This document shows positions 35,899-44,265 of a DNA stretch of 64,000 nucleotides, one piece after another (within the stretch, counting starts at the first letter, position 1; every line of letters starts with the position of its first letter). The position numbers were made by a program, and so were the translations under genes. The notes under the pieces were generated by a model that searched no databases, had not been told where the DNA came from, and worked only from the letters and a program-made list of their open reading frames with translations. The DNA comes from Pedobacter xixiisoli (GTDB lineage: Bacteria; Bacteroidota; Bacteroidia; Sphingobacteriales; Sphingobacteriaceae): positions 248,001 through 312,000 of the forward strand of contig NZ_OCMT01000002.1 in the NCBI RefSeq assembly GCF_900215335.1. Reading direction: 5' to 3'.

Positions 35899-35906
35899 CA
35901 AAGGTA
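35899..35906 (-). promoter_or_regulatory. Promoter -7 element (TACCTTTG) for the riboswitch operon
   Basis: An exact TAnnTTTG on the minus strand lies a few bases before the predicted 5' end of the riboswitch, where the promoter is expected. No clear -33 TTG was found. Confidence 0.65.
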
Positions 35907-36114
35907 GGTAAAAAAGGTGAGTTTTTTATTCGTTTGTCGTTTTGATAGTCGCTATTCGTTAATTTGGTATCCGATGATTTGATTGGGTTCAATGGGGTAA
36001 CAGCATAATCCGAAACGTAAAACGTATTACTTTCCACTTAAAACTTACAACTTATAACTTACTACTTAACACTTACTACTTATATCCCTATCTTTACCTA
36101 TCAACCCTACAACT

Positions 36115-37317
36115 ATGCAAAAAGCAATCACTTTTCTATTGTTACTGATTAGCATGAGCACTATGGCACAGCAAACCGACACCCTATTTCTTAAACAACT
36201 TTTAGCAAGCAAACCAGAGTTATTTTCGGGCATCTTAAACCATCCCCATAAAAACGAAGTACAAATTATGTACACGCAGGTTAACCGCGACAAAAGCAAC
36301 AAGCCTAGCTTCAAAACCTTTAGTTATCGCATTAACCCTCAACACTATTTCTACCCGGCAAGCACGGTAAAACTTGCTGCCGTTATCTTTGCTCTAGAGA
36401 AAATCAATGAGCTAAAAGTAGCTGAACTAACGGCCAACAGCACCATGATTACCGATACTGCATTTACAGGACAAACTCCTGTAACACAAGATACCAGTGC
36501 GGCTAATGGCAAACCTACCATTGCCCATTACATCAAAAAGATATTGCTTACCAGCGATAACGATGCCTACAACCGCTTATTTGAATTTATCGGCAGGGCT
36601 GAAATGAATGCCAAACTCAAAAAGTACGGCATGAGCGATAGTCGTATCCTTAACCGTTTAGCCATAGGCGATGGTGGCGAACGAGAAAAGAACACCAATC
36701 CTATCCGTTTCTACAATGGCGAAAAGCTCGTTTACACCCAAGCTGCCCAATACGATACCAAGGATTATCCGTTGCCACTCAGCAACCTCATTGTAGGTAT
36801 TGGTTATATGGATAGTAATGAACAATTGGTGAACAAACCCTACAGTTTCGCCAACAAAAACGTGTTCACCATTGCCGACCAGCAAAAGTTAATGAAGCGT
36901 TTAATGACTCCAGAAGCTTACCCCGCTAAAGAACGTTTTAAGCTTACTAAAGCAGATTATCAGTTTATCTACACCTACATGAGCAAATTGCCAACAGAAA
37001 GCGATGAGCCTAAATACGACCCCAAAGAGTTTTGGCCGGCTTATGCCAAAATGCTGTTCTATGGCAGGGAAAAGAATGCGGTGATTGACCCTAGCATCCA
37101 AATCTTCAACAAATATGGTGATAGCTATGGCTTCATTATCGACAATGCCTATATCGTAGATGCTAAGAACAAAATTGAGTTCTTCCTCACTGCAGTAGTA
37201 CAAAGCAACGAAGACGGTATCTACAACGATGGCAAATATGAATACGAAACCGTTTGCTACCCTTTTATGAAAAATCTAGGTCGTAGTATTTATGAATATG
37301 AGTTGCAAAGGAAATAG
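36115..37317 (+). CDS. Serine hydrolase of the class A beta-lactamase fold
   Basis: The 400-residue protein has a signal peptide (cleavage near TMAQQ), the catalytic S-x-x-K as STVK (Ser83-Lys86) and the SDN motif at 147-149 (LTSDNDAYN). The usual third motif KTG appears as KYG (FNKYGDSYG). The mature part is longer than a typical class A beta-lactamase (about 265 residues). It may be a peptidoglycan-related hydrolase; resistance activity cannot be claimed. Both flanks are repeats. Confidence 0.85.
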   Translation: MQKAITFLLLLISMSTMAQQTDTLFLKQLLASKPELFSGILNHPHKNEVQIMYTQVNRDKSNKPSFKTFSYRINPQHYFYPASTVKLAAVIFALEKINELKVAELTANSTMITDTAFTGQTPVTQDTSAANGKPTIAHYIKKILLTSDNDAYNRLFEFIGRAEMNAKLKKYGMSDSRILNRLAIGDGGEREKNTNPIRFYNGEKLVYTQAAQYDTKDYPLPLSNLIVGIGYMDSNEQLVNKPYSFANKNVFTIADQQKLMKRLMTPEAYPAKERFKLTKADYQFIYTYMSKLPTESDEPKYDPKEFWPAYAKMLFYGREKNAVIDPSIQIFNKYGDSYGFIIDNAYIVDAKNKIEFFLTAVVQSNEDGIYNDGKYEYETVCYPFMKNLGRSIYEYELQRK

Positions 37318-37579
37318 GAATTAGGCTTGGTTTATTAGTTTATTTGTAATTGGTTCATTAGGTTCATTAGGTTCATTAGCTCACTGCCTCACCCTCCATC
37401 GTCATTCCGACCGTAGTAGAGGAATTTTTGAACTCAATGTGCGTTAAATTAATCTATTCGTTCATTAGCTCATTGCCCATCATTCCTCCCCCTACCCTCC
37501 CGAATAAATCGGGAAAAGCGCTCCAAAGGGAGGACACATAGTGCCTAACTTTTTTAAAGTACGCCAATGGCCTACCATG

Positions 37580-37668
37580 CTGGTAGCGATTACGCTGTGA
37601 GCTCGCAACTGCTCGGTTCGTAATCCTGTACCCACGTAAAAATGGATCTGTAATCCATAATTATAATA
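37580..37668 (+). repeat. Family-B two-hairpin repeat, copy 1
   Basis: This ~88-bp element contains hairpin 1 (ATTAC ... GTAAT ends around an inner GAGC/GCTC stem) and hairpin 2 (ATGGAT-ctgta-ATCCAT), ending in ATAATTATAAT. The copy is slightly diverged at the outer stem (GCGATTAC, GTAATCCT). Confidence 0.85.
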
Positions 37669-37700
37669 TCTGAAAAATGATTGATGAACTAGGGCAAGGA

Positions 37701-37799
37701 TTGGAGAGATTGCTTCACTCTCCCAGCTTAGCCGTACGCTTCAGTTCGCAATGACGCACTTATTTCCGTCATTGCGACCGCAGCGGAGGAATCTCTGAA
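37701..37799. repeat. Family-A palindromic repeat, copy 1
   Basis: The left arm GAGAGATTGCTTC and GCAATGACG, and the right arm GTCATTGC and GGAATCTCT, make a long imperfect palindrome: AGAGATT pairs with AATCTCT and GCAATGAC with GTCATTGC. Similar sequences are frequent intergenic elements in Bacteroidota. Confidence 0.8.
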
Positions 37800-37813
37800 T
37801 TTGCATCTTTCTG

Positions 37814-37901
37814 CTGGTCGGGATTACGCTGTGAGCTCGCGACTGCTCGGTTTGTAATCCCGTACCCACGTAGAAATGGATCTGTAATCCATAATTATAA
37901 T
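37814..37901 (+). repeat. Family-B two-hairpin repeat, copy 2
   Basis: Complete copy with perfect outer stem GGGATTAC/GTAATCCC, inner stem GAGC/GCTC and second hairpin ATGGAT/ATCCAT. It directly follows a family-A element, 14 bases on. Confidence 0.9.
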
Positions 37902-37981
37902 CCCACTATCTATTAAATGATTAATGATATTACCAACCACGGAGCAATCGTAAATCTCCTCATTGATTATTGGGTAAAAAA

Positions 37982-38015
37982 AACAGGGCAAATGATTGTA
38001 GCCATTTGCCCTGTT
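37982..38015 (-). terminator. Terminator of the glycine-rich protein gene
   Basis: AACAGGGCAAATG and its complement enclose an 8-base loop about 20 bp past the stop codon at 38035, followed on the minus strand by a T-rich run. Confidence 0.85.
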
Positions 38016-38034
38016 AACTTAAATTCTTAAGCTA

Positions 38035-39345
38035 TCAGTTAGCTTTTACTAATATAGGATCGCTATAAGTAGTAGTTCCATCTAAATCTACCTGCGCCAG
38101 TCTTAAATAAACAGTACTATCTTTACCGATTTTTCCAGATTCAAGGTTAACCTGGTTCAAACTGCTATCTTTTGCACAAGAAGCAGCAAACAATGCAAAT
38201 ACCGCCACTATGGCTAGGATACGGTAGCGTCTGTTAGAAAAAGGCAATAACAGGATACCTAACAAACCAAAACCTGCCAAGCTAAGTGTAGCCAAATTTA
38301 CTTCTACCTGATAAGATGCCCCTGTAGCGCCATTAGCAGCAGCATCTTTACGAACTAAATTCTCCCAAGTTTTACCATCTACAGAGCTTTGTAGTATAAA
38401 ATGGCTATTATTAGTTTCAGAAGCTGTTTTCCATTCTGCCTTTAGCAAGCCCGCCTTATTAAGGCTAGCAGAAAAATGAGTTAGTTTTACGGGTAGTACA
38501 GCACCATCATAAGTAATTGATATCGAGCCTTCATTAGCATTTAGACCAGCAACTGTGGCAACATCGGTAAGACCTACAATATAAGATGAACCACCGCCGC
38601 CGCCAGAACCAGTATCGTTAATTCTATTATAACGGGTGGTACCACCACCACCGCCATAATAACCGCCACCGCCACCGCCAGCGCCAACCCTCATCGTTGC
38701 TCCCGTACTTCCGTTTCCACCCATACCCAAAGCTCCATCAGTTGAATCATAAATACTATAGAGTCCAGCAATACCTCCGGCAAACTGGCTTCCTCCGTAG
38801 CCACCGCCTTCAGGATTACTCGTTGTCCCGTTAGCTCCGCTGTTGATACCTCCATTACCACCGTTACCACCGTTTGGACCTGCTCCGCCTCCACCAGCAG
38901 CAACAATAATCCTATCGCTTAGTGCAGTGCCATTAAGCCTAACATCTGAGGCACCACCACCACCGCCTCCGTGCAACTGGGGACTGTAAGCTGTAGCTGC
39001 ATCATAACCGCCGTTACCGCCGCCATTGAAACCTCCAGATGTAGCAACAGACCCAGCATTGGTAACCGTAGTCCCTTTACCTCCCACATAAATATTTAAA
39101 ACATCGCCTGGCGCCACTATTTTGGTACCAGTTACCGAAGCCCCATTACCAGCGGTGGCGTTTGTTGTGCTTAAAGCTCCTCCTGCTCCAATCGCCGTAA
39201 TAGTAACGGATGTTACCCCCGCTGGGACGTTAAAAGTTTGAACCGACCCTGTGTAAGTAAAATTCCTTACAGTTTGTGCCAACAGTGACACGGTTGGGAA
39301 TGCGCAGAATGCCATTCCTAAAAATAGAACGTAGTGTTTCTTCAT
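38035..39345 (-). CDS. Glycine-rich secreted protein with interrupted fibronectin-like C-terminal region
   Basis: The 436 residues have a signal peptide (cleavage near LLAQT), then about 250 residues of a glycine-rich domain (GGGGGASD, GGGGGGYYGGGGG; similar to the Gly_rich family PF12810). The C-terminal part starts like the fibronectin-type tail common in Bacteroidota adhesins (LPVKLTHFSASLN, KAEWKTASETNNSHF, SSVDGKTWENL). About 60 residues later comes the expected end (VYLRLAQVDLDGTTTYSDP). Between lie two hydrophobic segments and a lipobox-like FAASCAKD. This break in the domain is unusual. Confidence 0.85.
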   Translation of the reverse strand: MKKHYVLFLGMAFCAFPTVSLLAQTVRNFTYTGSVQTFNVPAGVTSVTITAIGAGGALSTTNATAGNGASVTGTKIVAPGDVLNIYVGGKGTTVTNAGSVATSGGFNGGGNGGYDAATAYSPQLHGGGGGGASDVRLNGTALSDRIIVAAGGGGAGPNGGNGGNGGINSGANGTTSNPEGGGYGGSQFAGGIAGLYSIYDSTDGALGMGGNGSTGATMRVGAGGGGGGYYGGGGGTTRYNRINDTGSGGGGGSSYIVGLTDVATVAGLNANEGSISITYDGAVLPVKLTHFSASLNKAGLLKAEWKTASETNNSHFILQSSVDGKTWENLVRKDAAANGATGASYQVEVNLATLSLAGFGLLGILLLPFSNRRYRILAIVAVFALFAASCAKDSSLNQVNLESGKIGKDSTVYLRLAQVDLDGTTTYSDPILVKAN

Positions 39346-39600
39346 AAAATCTATTAGCTTAAAAATATTTTCAATTACAAACCTCGAATGAAAATGTTGA
39401 TCCCTAATGGCTTAGGGGTTACATCAATCACCTCTTAGTTTACACGTTGCTAAAATTACAAACTAAACCCACTTTTTCACAACTAAATGGAATAAATCAT
39501 CTAAATTTGATAGCCTAAAAAAAGTACTGCTTGCATGATGTAAGGTGTATTATATACTTAACTTAATGGCCAATAAGCTTTTCTGAAAAAGCTAAGATTG

Positions 39601-39690
39601 TAGAGATTGCTTCACGCTTAACCCTACGCTTCGCTTCGCAATAAAGCACCTATTTCCGTCATTGCGACCGCAGCGGAGGAATCTCTGAAT
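39601..39690. repeat. Family-A palindromic repeat, copy 2
   Basis: The left arm AGAGATTGCTTC and right arm GGAATCTCT are present. One inner arm is changed (GCAATAAAG), which breaks the inner stem. Confidence 0.8.
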
Positions 39691-39703
39691 TTGCATCTTT
39701 CTG

Positions 39704-39791
39704 CTGGTCGGGATTACGCTGTGAGCTCGCGACTGCTCGGTTTGTAATCCCGTACCCACGTAGAAATGGATCTGTAATCCATAATTATAAT
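39704..39791 (+). repeat. Family-B two-hairpin repeat, copy 3
   Basis: Nearly identical to copy 2 at 37814-37901, including both hairpins and the AATTATAAT tail. Confidence 0.9.
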
Positions 39792-39830
39792 ACCTAGAAA
39801 ATGATTAGTGAGGTTATGTTAATATAATAA

Positions 39831-40301
39831 TCAATTATGATCCAACATCTTCTTCAACAAGACTATTTGGCCCAAATGATAATAACTATGTTCAATCATT
39901 GCTTCTATGTTACGCAAGTAGGTACTGTACTTCTCTTCCACAAAATTCTCGCTTAACTGTGCTTCCGATAATGCTTCTACCTGTACAACAAACTCTTCCG
40001 CATCTTGCCAAAACAATACTAGAAAGGCATCCCATTGTGCTTGGGAGTTTAACTCAGGAAAATCAAAGCTAAACTGGTCTTTAATCGTTAGCTCGCCTCC
40101 CTGCAGTACTTCCTTTACCCCTTTGATGTAATAGTGTACATGTTGCGCTAAAGCAGCAATGGTATTGAGGTGTTGCACTGGCTTTATAGCCAACTGCCAA
40201 TCCAAACCTTCCAATTGATCCTTGTAATTGGTATTAGCTATCCAAGTGCCATTTAAAATAACCTCTCTAAAACGATTGGCAAGTTGCTTGCTGTAGTTCA
40301 T
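39831..40301 (-). CDS. DinB-family protein
   Basis: The 156-residue product is a four-helix bundle of DinB type. ALAQHVHYYIKG carries the first His ligand pair and IEHSYYHLGQIVLLKKML the C-terminal His residues that form the metal site. Related proteins act as metal-dependent thiol transferases or have unknown roles. It is isolated between repeats. Confidence 0.8.
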   Translation of the reverse strand: MNYSKQLANRFREVILNGTWIANTNYKDQLEGLDWQLAIKPVQHLNTIAALAQHVHYYIKGVKEVLQGGELTIKDQFSFDFPELNSQAQWDAFLVLFWQDAEEFVVQVEALSEAQLSENFVEEKYSTYLRNIEAMIEHSYYHLGQIVLLKKMLDHN

Positions 40302-40499
40302 AGGTTAAATTTAAGCAAAATGCTGGTGAATAGTGGATAGTTATTTAAGTTACTAAGCAGCTATCGCAAACCGAGTAGAGCGAGCTAATGTGGTTCGTTC
40401 CTTGCTCCTTATTCCTTGCTCTTTCAGATCTTTTAAAACAAAAACCCTTATTAAATACTTTATTATAAAATCAAGAATAAAACCAAGTACCTACCAGCA

Positions 40500-40994
40500 A
40501 TGAGTCAGTCAGTATCAAACTTCAGCATCAACAAAGAAGACAGTATCGTAACCGTAAATAGTGCATTTGCCGCACCCTTAGAAAAAGTATGGGCATCATG
40601 GACACAAAGCAAACTGCTAGACCAATGGTGGGCGCCACAACCTTATCGCATAGAAACTAAAGCAATGGACTTTAGCATCGGCGGATTTTGGTTATATGCA
40701 ATGGTATCCCCTGAAAATGAAAAACATTGGAGCAGGGAAGATTACGAAGCTATAGATGAGCTAAAAAGCTACTCGTTCCTAGATAGTTTCTGCGATGAGG
40801 AAGGTAAAGTTGACAATGAACTTCCGCGTTCTTTTTGGACTAATACCTTCACTAAAGATGGCGACCAAACTTTAGTCAACATTGTGATTAAACACGATAA
40901 TCCAGAAGATTTACAAAAGACACTAGACATGGGTTTCAAGGATGGCTTTACCGCAGGATTAGAAAATCTTGGTGCATTATTAGCCAAGGGATAG
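40500..40994 (+). CDS. SRPBCC/AHSA1-domain protein
   Basis: The 164-residue product has the START-like fold of the Aha1 C-terminal family: VNSAFAAPLEKVWASWTQSKLLDQWWAPQPY at the start and WTNTFTKDGDQTLVNIVIKHDNPEDLQKTLDMGF near the end. These proteins bind hydrophobic ligands or act as co-chaperones; the ligand is unknown. The next gene follows on the same strand, 83 bp further on. Confidence 0.88.
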   Translation: MSQSVSNFSINKEDSIVTVNSAFAAPLEKVWASWTQSKLLDQWWAPQPYRIETKAMDFSIGGFWLYAMVSPENEKHWSREDYEAIDELKSYSFLDSFCDEEGKVDNELPRSFWTNTFTKDGDQTLVNIVIKHDNPEDLQKTLDMGFKDGFTAGLENLGALLAKG

Positions 40995-41077
40995 CTCCTT
41001 CTTAATAAAATGATGTCATTTTTGCTGATCCAAAAAGCAGCTTTTAAATACCAAAGTAATGATCCTAACCTGATGTG

Positions 41078-42430
41078 ATGAAGCACTTTCAATATCTTAT
41101 CCTCCAAATTTTATGCTGCCTAACTATAGTCGTATCCACTTCCTGCAAATCGTCGGATAACTTTAGCGGCGTTTATGCAGGTGTAAGACTAAGCCTTAAC
41201 CCACTAGGCGGAGGCATGAACAGAACAGATGAAGTATTTCTATTCCGTAAAGACAACACATTTACCGATCAACTCAATAAGAAAGATTGGAAAACTGCGG
41301 TAAGGGGCACGTACGAAATTAAAGGATCAGAACTCTACCTTACCTATGTCAACGGCGATAAAGACAACTTCACCATTACAAAAGGAGGAAATTTGGATGC
41401 TGGCACTTATGTGCTATTCAAAATGGATTTAGACAATAGCATCCCTAAAGGTTCATATCATTTCAAATTCATCAATGGTAGCGGTGGCATGGCTACTGGC
41501 ACTACCTACATCGGCACCAGCACAAAGCAAACGTTAAATTTTGATGGAAAAGGCAATTTCGATACAGACCGACAGTCTACCACAGTAATTGCTGGCGACA
41601 ACATTGGTGGTGGTACCAATACCAAAAGCGATGGAAAGGGGAAGTATGTACTAAAAGATGGCTTACTAACGCTCAGTTATGAGAATGGCAATAGCACAAC
41701 ACATAGTTTCTTTGCCAGTGCAGGCGATGCAAAAAACAAAGCGATGGCCGTGATAGATGGCAGTTTCTACTTTACGGATAATGAAAGCGATAAAACTAAC
41801 AGTGATCAAGAGAAAACAAACGCAAAGCTCCCTAGTGCTGCAGAAATATTGAAAGAAGTGAAAAAAGTATATGGTGGTGCGGCACTAGACGACATTAAAA
41901 CTTATACTATCGAAGCAGAAATTAACGGCATCAAACTCGTGTCTTATAATGATTTAACTGGCAATAGGTTCCGTAACGAAATGTTTAACAGAGATAAGCT
42001 CATTGTGGTAGAACAGATAGGCCCCAATGGAGGCTGGACATGGAACAACGGAAAAAAAACCATCAGCGACAATGAACGCCTTCAAGAGATAAAATATAAC
42101 GATTACATTGGAGTGCTGGGCCTACAGGAACAAAACAACAGTGCATTTAGCAAAGGTAGGGTAAGCGCTACCAAAGACGGTTACGCAGTGTCATTTGAAG
42201 TTGATGGGAACCAATTCGTTTACCTAATCGATAGCGAATACCGCATCATAGGCGACAGTTACCAAATAGGCAAAAAGAAGCAGATGAGTACTTACAGCAA
42301 TATTAAAACAGTGGGTGGTATTAAAATGCCCTTTACAACCATTGCAAGCGATGGCAAGAATAAAGTTACGTTGAATTACAAAAGCATGAAAATCAATGAA
42401 CCGCTGGCTACAAAGTGGAGTGAACTTTAG
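41078..42430 (+). CDS. Lipoprotein with LolA-like C-terminal region
   Basis: The 450-residue protein starts at 41078 (MKHFQYL; an extra Met is at 41075) and has a lipobox (VVSTSC, then KSSDN). The N-terminal half repeats a beta-rich unit (TYEIKGSELYLTYVNGDK; KYVLKDGLLTLSYENGN). The second half (from about residue 255) resembles the LolA-like lipoprotein-binding fold seen in Bacteroidota (NRFRNEMFNRDK, YLIDSEYRIIGDSY, YSNIKTVGGIKMPF, INEPL). Function is unknown. Confidence 0.75.
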   Translation: MKHFQYLILQILCCLTIVVSTSCKSSDNFSGVYAGVRLSLNPLGGGMNRTDEVFLFRKDNTFTDQLNKKDWKTAVRGTYEIKGSELYLTYVNGDKDNFTITKGGNLDAGTYVLFKMDLDNSIPKGSYHFKFINGSGGMATGTTYIGTSTKQTLNFDGKGNFDTDRQSTTVIAGDNIGGGTNTKSDGKGKYVLKDGLLTLSYENGNSTTHSFFASAGDAKNKAMAVIDGSFYFTDNESDKTNSDQEKTNAKLPSAAEILKEVKKVYGGAALDDIKTYTIEAEINGIKLVSYNDLTGNRFRNEMFNRDKLIVVEQIGPNGGWTWNNGKKTISDNERLQEIKYNDYIGVLGLQEQNNSAFSKGRVSATKDGYAVSFEVDGNQFVYLIDSEYRIIGDSYQIGKKKQMSTYSNIKTVGGIKMPFTTIASDGKNKVTLNYKSMKINEPLATKWSEL

Positions 42431-42533
42431 TGGCAGTTTATAACTGTAACTATTCCTCTTCATTAAGAACGTAGTGAGGTTTATAAAGTTCATTGAGCAC
42501 TATTCCTCCCCTTACCATCCCCAATAACTCCTG

Positions 42534-42622
42534 CTGGTCGGGGATTACATTGTGAGCTCGCAACTGCTCGGTTTGTAATCCCGTACCCACTTAAGAATGG
42601 ATTTGTAATCCATAATTATAAT
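42534..42622 (+). repeat. Family-B two-hairpin repeat, copy 4
   Basis: Complete copy with GGGATTAC/GTAATCCC outer stem and TAAGAATGGAT variant before the second hairpin. Confidence 0.9.
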
Positions 42623-42664
42623 ATCTGAAAATGATTGACGAACACACCAACCGCAGGGCAAGGA

Positions 42665-42735
42665 TTGGAGAGATTGCTTCACACTACCCGCTTAGCCTTA
42701 CGCTTCAGTTCGCAATGACGCACGTATTTTCGTCC
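42665..42735. repeat. Family-A repeat, truncated copy 3
   Basis: The left arm GGAGAGATTGCTTC through GCAATGACG is present; the right arm stops soon after CGTCC, directly before B copy 5. Confidence 0.75.
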
Positions 42736-42738
42736 CTG

Positions 42739-42826
42739 CTGGTCGGGATTACGCTGTGAGCTCGCGACTGCTCGGTTTGTAATCCCGTACCCACTTAAGA
42801 ATGGATTTGTAATCCATAATTATAAT
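42739..42826 (+). repeat. Family-B two-hairpin repeat, copy 5
   Basis: Complete copy, 205 bp after copy 4, nearly identical to it. Confidence 0.9.
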
Positions 42827-42859
42827 ATCTGAAAAATGATTGATGAACCAGGGCAAGGA

Positions 42860-42958
42860 TTGGAGAGATTGCTTCACTCTCCCCGCTTAACCTACGCTTC
42901 AGTTCGCAATGACGCACCTATTTCCGTCATTCCGACCGCAGCGGAGGAATCTTTGAAT
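42860..42958. repeat. Family-A palindromic repeat, copy 4
   Basis: Both arms are present (GGAGAGATTGCTTC ... GCAATGACG ... CGTCATTCCGACC ... GGAATCTTTG) with a few changes. Confidence 0.8.
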
Positions 42959-42972
42959 TTCGCATCTTCGTG

Positions 42973-43057
42973 CTGGTCGGGATTATGCTGTGAGCTCGCG
43001 ACTGCTCGGTTTGCAATCCCGTACCCACGTAAAAATGGATTTGTAATCCATAACTAT
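42973..43057 (+). repeat. Family-B two-hairpin repeat, copy 6
   Basis: The copy is 234 bp after copy 5. The outer stem carries changes on both sides (GGGATTAT and GCAATCCC), and the tail ends differently (CCATAACTAT). Confidence 0.85.
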
Positions 43058-43070
43058 TAAAAAGTAAAAT

Positions 43071-43622
43071 CTAATTCCAGTTTACAGGAATATTGTGCTG
43101 CTCTGCAAAAGCCTTACCCTTAGTTAACAAAGCGCTAAACTTCAATTCAAAATCGGCATAATACTTCTGTTCAATAGACTTCGCTAGTTGCTCCCTTTCT
43201 TCTTTTGAAGCTTTCGCATCACAAAGCTTAGCATAGGCCATATATTCTTTTTGATACACTGGAATCACAAATACGTAAAGTGCTACAGATTCCTCCTTGA
43301 TAGCCTTCCTAAGTTTATCCGAATCAGATAGTCCCTTAATATCCTTCAAAGATTTCTCCAAGTACAAAATCTTATTCTTCACATCATTTACGGCTTCATC
43401 ACCTTTTGTTTTACTCGAAGGAATATCCGCAAATTCAATGGTATTGTCGCTGATGTGTTTGGCCAATCTAGGCGTAGCAAAATCGTTGATCATATTTGTA
43501 TTCAGCACAGCAGTGTCGAAAAATTTATCCGCAGGTTCTGAACAAGATTGGAATAACAATGAAAAAATAAGGATAGTTGCCAGACAGAGCTGCGCCGTAA
43601 ATGATTTAAAAGTATATACCAT
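43071..43622 (-). CDS. Lipoprotein of unknown function
   Basis: The 183 residues carry a lipoprotein signal (LIFSLLFQSC followed by SEP) and a mostly helical, Lys-rich body. No family is recognised. It ends within 20 bp of the last family-B copy. The promoter region upstream overlaps another repeat-rich spacer. Confidence 0.7.
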   Translation of the reverse strand: MVYTFKSFTAQLCLATILIFSLLFQSCSEPADKFFDTAVLNTNMINDFATPRLAKHISDNTIEFADIPSSKTKGDEAVNDVKNKILYLEKSLKDIKGLSDSDKLRKAIKEESVALYVFVIPVYQKEYMAYAKLCDAKASKEEREQLAKSIEQKYYADFELKFSALLTKGKAFAEQHNIPVNWN

Positions 43623-43835
43623 GTTATTAAATTTTATGGTGCTGGACTCAAAAATTGAGCCTTTTACCTCTATCGCAACCCAACTTAATTATAGCAAACT
43701 CATCCTCAATTTATTATTTTTAAAATACGTATAAGATTGATTTCGGCTCTGTAGACAATTATAGACTTCTCTATGAGTTGATGTCGTAATGATAAAAACA
43801 ACACTGCAGAGAGATTTTTAAAATTTTTACTCGTG

Positions 43836-43882
43836 CTAGTCTGGATTACATTGTGAGCTCGCAATTGCTCGGTTTATAATCC
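43836..43882 (+). repeat. Partial family-B repeat, copy 7
   Basis: Only the first hairpin is present (GGATTAC ... ATAATCC), ending at the start of the next copy, as if a copy had been inserted into or recombined with another. Confidence 0.8.
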
Positions 43883-43885
43883 ATG

Positions 43886-43971
43886 CTGGTCTGGATTACG
43901 CTGTGAGCTCGCTATCGCTCGGTTTATAATCCCGTACATACATAAAAATGGATTTGTAATCCATTTTTATA
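43886..43971 (+). repeat. Family-B two-hairpin repeat, copy 8
   Basis: Diverged full copy with both hairpins (second: ATGGAT-ttgta-ATCCAT) and a TTTTATAAC tail. Confidence 0.85.
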
Positions 43972-44265
43972 ACTCTATTATCTATAAAATGATTGGTGAT
44001 AACACCAACCACAGGGTAAATCATTTAATTTAAGAATACACCAAGGTTAACTAATTAGCCTACTTCAATTTAATAATATATGCTTATTGGAGTTTTATTA
44101 TTGGTCATTCTTTCCTCCTCGTCATATCGACGAAGCATGAGGAGATAGCTTCAAGTCTGTTAGCGATATCTCAACCCCAATCAAATAACCAAAAAATCTT
44201 CGTCCCTAAATCCTTATTCAACCTTTCTTCCCTACCAACATTTTAAATGATAACTTTATTTAACT

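Larger units (their letters stand above)
35552..36114. other. Leader and divergent promoter region of the B12 operon
   Basis: The 563 bases hold the cobalamin riboswitch and its promoter (minus strand), then about 200 bases of A+T-rich spacer with repeated direct motifs of the form ACTTA/CTTACTAC near 36030-36080, before the serine hydrolase gene on the plus strand. Confidence 0.7.
37318..38034. other. Repeat-bearing intergenic region
   Basis: About 720 bases without a gene. They hold a lone right arm of the family-A repeat (37400-37435), family-B copies at 37580-37668 and 37814-37901, a family-A palindrome between them (37701-37799) and the terminator of the glycine-rich protein gene. Confidence 0.8.
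39346..39830. other. Intergenic region with one A-B repeat pair
   Basis: Nothing recognisable in 39346-39600. Then come family-A (39601-39690) and family-B (39704-39791) copies before the DinB-family gene. Confidence 0.75.
42431..43070. other. Array of three family-B repeats
   Basis: The 640 bases consist largely of B copies at 42534, 42739 and 42973 with family-A elements and a shared linker (TGATTGA...GGGCAAGGATTGG) between them. No gene is supported. Confidence 0.85.
43623..44265. other. Repeat-bearing spacer before the defence cassette
   Basis: Contains a partial family-B copy (43836-43882), a full copy (43886-43971) and, near 44112-44150, a related palindromic arm (CGTCATATCGACGAAGC). 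No coding frame is credible. Confidence 0.75.

Noticed and set aside
42836..43060. Open frame of 74 codons on the plus strand
   Set aside because: It lies within repeats A and B, and similar frames appear in other copies; the amino-acid composition is that of repeat sequence.
43297..43734. Plus-strand frame of 145 codons
   Set aside because: It is opposite a lipoprotein gene with a clear signal and lipobox, so it is taken as a shadow frame.
37580..43971. CRISPR array
   Set aside because: The copies are long, spaced irregularly and divided by genes, with no spacer-like unique segments of equal length and no cas genes.
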